From Pseudomonas sp. GV085 (GTDB taxonomy: Bacteria; Pseudomonadota; Gammaproteobacteria; Pseudomonadales; Pseudomonadaceae), in the NCBI RefSeq assembly GCF_003050925.1, contig NZ_QAOV01000011.1:1-64000 (forward strand): DNA of 64,000 nt, given 5' to 3'. The notes under the pieces were generated by a model. The model was not told where the DNA came from, made no database searches, and saw nothing but the letters and a program-made list of their open reading frames with translations. The position numbers and the translations under genes were made by a program. Positions 63,021-64,000 of this stretch are shown in pieces; positions within the stretch are counted from its first letter, which is position 1; each line of letters begins with the position of its first letter.

Positions 63021-63091
63021 AGCCCGCTCCCACAGGTGCCTGGTGTGAACACATATCTTGTGTACGACACAATACCTGTGGGAGCGTGGCT
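63021..63091. repeat. Degenerate REPIN, type B-like
   Basis: AGCCCGCTCCCACAGGT (63021-63037) and ACCTGTGGGAGCG (63074-63086) pair; the full right half continues TGGCTTGCCCGCGAAGG. The spacer TTGTGTACGACACAA matches the 14741 element in part. Confidence 0.7.
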
Positions 63092-63123
63092 TGCCCGCGA
63101 AGGTCGTGCCTCAGTGCCTGGGG

Positions 63124-63858
63124 CTAACCCCCATGACAGCAGCTCGACTGCTCCTGTTCCTCATATTTGTCGTGATGCCGCACCCACTCCATGATCTCCT
63201 CTTCGTTGCGGCCCTTGGGCGTCAGGTCAAGGTAGTTGTAGGCGCCGACCAGCATGTCCAGGCCCCGGGCATAGGTGGAGTAGGTATGGAAAACTTCCCC
63301 GGCGTCATTGCGATAAAACACGCTGAGGCCGGGGAGTTCTTCCTCGGATCCGTCGGTTTTTTCGTAGTTGTACATAGCGGTTCCGGCGGCGGCGTCTTCG
63401 GCTCGGGCACTGACGCCAAAGTCGTAATTGAAATCAGAACCTGCTGACGACACCCAGTCGAACTTCCAGCCCATGCGCCGCTTGAACGCCTGGAATTCAG
63501 CGAACGGTGCGTGGGAAACCGCCACGACCGCAATGTCGTGGTGGGCCAGGTGCTGGTTGGCGCCGTCGATGTGATCGGAGAGGAACGAGCAGCCAGAGCA
63601 ACCTTCGTCCCAGCCTTTGCCAAACATGAAGTGGTAGATGACCAATTGACTGCGTCCGCCAAACAGGTCCGCCAGTTTCAGTTCGCCGTTGGGCCCCTGG
63701 AAGCGGTAGTCCTTGTCGATTTTCACCCAGGGCAGAGCGCGGCGTTCGGCGCTGAGTCTGTCCCTTTCCTTGGTAAAGGCTTTTTCGTGGGCAAGGTGCT
63801 GTTTGCGTGCGACGAGCCATTCTTCCCGCGACACGACGGGATGATTCTGAATGTTCAT
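63124..63858 (-). CDS. DUF899 thioredoxin-like protein
   Basis: 244 aa. The pattern LSAERRALPWVKIDKDYRF, YHFMFGKGWDEGCSGCSFLSDHIDGA and a final ELPGLSVFYRNDAGEVFHTYSTYARG is DUF899. The CSGC motif resembles a thioredoxin-fold active site, and the C-terminal SSCCHGG is a second cysteine pair. Redox function is probable but unproven. GGAGAAAAC precedes the ATG. Confidence 0.88.
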   Translation of the reverse strand: MNIQNHPVVSREEWLVARKQHLAHEKAFTKERDRLSAERRALPWVKIDKDYRFQGPNGELKLADLFGGRSQLVIYHFMFGKGWDEGCSGCSFLSDHIDGANQHLAHHDIAVVAVSHAPFAEFQAFKRRMGWKFDWVSSAGSDFNYDFGVSARAEDAAAGTAMYNYEKTDGSEEELPGLSVFYRNDAGEVFHTYSTYARGLDMLVGAYNYLDLTPKGRNEEEIMEWVRHHDKYEEQEQSSCCHGG

Positions 63859-64000
63859 GATGTTTTCTCCTGCGTGGGGCGGGGAGGTGACTTACACAGC
63901 CTAGTCGTTTGGCTTGCGTGGAATTCGACATACCGCCGGTCAGTCGTCAGCAGAAGCCCGGCTGAAGGTTTCACCTCAACCATAGGATCGCCCACAGAGG
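63859..64000. other. Upstream region at the window edge
   Basis: 142 bases before the DUF899 gene. I see no coding frame or clear regulatory element before the window ends. Confidence 0.5.

Overview
This is a contiguous stretch of GC-rich gammaproteobacterial chromosome that reads as a Pseudomonas of the fluorescens group. The evidence is the 23S-5S end of an rRNA operon with a Pseudomonas-like 5S, several REP/REPIN repeat families between genes, and gene content typical of fluorescent pseudomonads (lpxO, eptA-like, aceK, rnd-ycgL, pxpABC, IucA/IucC-type siderophore genes). Species cannot be decided from this window. I saw no prophage, insertion sequence, CRISPR array or tRNA gene.

Layout. 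1-410: end of 23S, 5S rRNA and a strong terminator. 0.4-5.1 kb: LysR regulators around an orphan CHM isomerase, then leftward EamA and CynX-type transporters. 5.6-12.1 kb: a GS-like ligase, a lipid A phosphoethanolamine transferase with a methyltransferase, RNase D with YcgL, and a 2-hydroxyacid dehydrogenase. 12.2-22.2 kb: housekeeping and small conserved proteins, including a metallopeptidase-like protein that has lost its zinc motif, a SpoU methylase, an S9 oligopeptidase and a class II amidotransferase. 22.2-27.5 kb: a leftward operon of one NIS siderophore synthetase, an MFS exporter and an IutA-like receptor, with a Fur-like box over its promoter. 27.6-32.4 kb: LysR divergent from MFS-pxpABC (predicted 5-oxoproline uptake and hydrolysis). 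32.4-35.4 kb: a MoxR/VWA pair and a DUF4160/DUF2442 pair. 35.7-42.1 kb: cysK, lpxO, two EamA transporters and aceK. 42.3-50.6 kb: hrpA, a FabH-like synthase, a porin and a FemAB-like acyltransferase. 50.6-64 kb: aqpZ, an ABC exporter, ppiA, hydrolases, LysR genes, azoR, a MscS channel, a DEAD-box helicase and a DUF899 protein.

The functional themes are envelope modification (EptA and LpxO act on lipid A), iron uptake, small-molecule export and central-metabolism switching (AceK). The most promising less-described systems are the single-synthetase siderophore operon, the DUF4160/DUF2442 pair with an inverted repeat at its start, the structured leader before an EamA transporter at 38.3 kb, and the diverse REPIN population. 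About fifteen repeat elements of at least four types sit between genes, some in opposite polarity.
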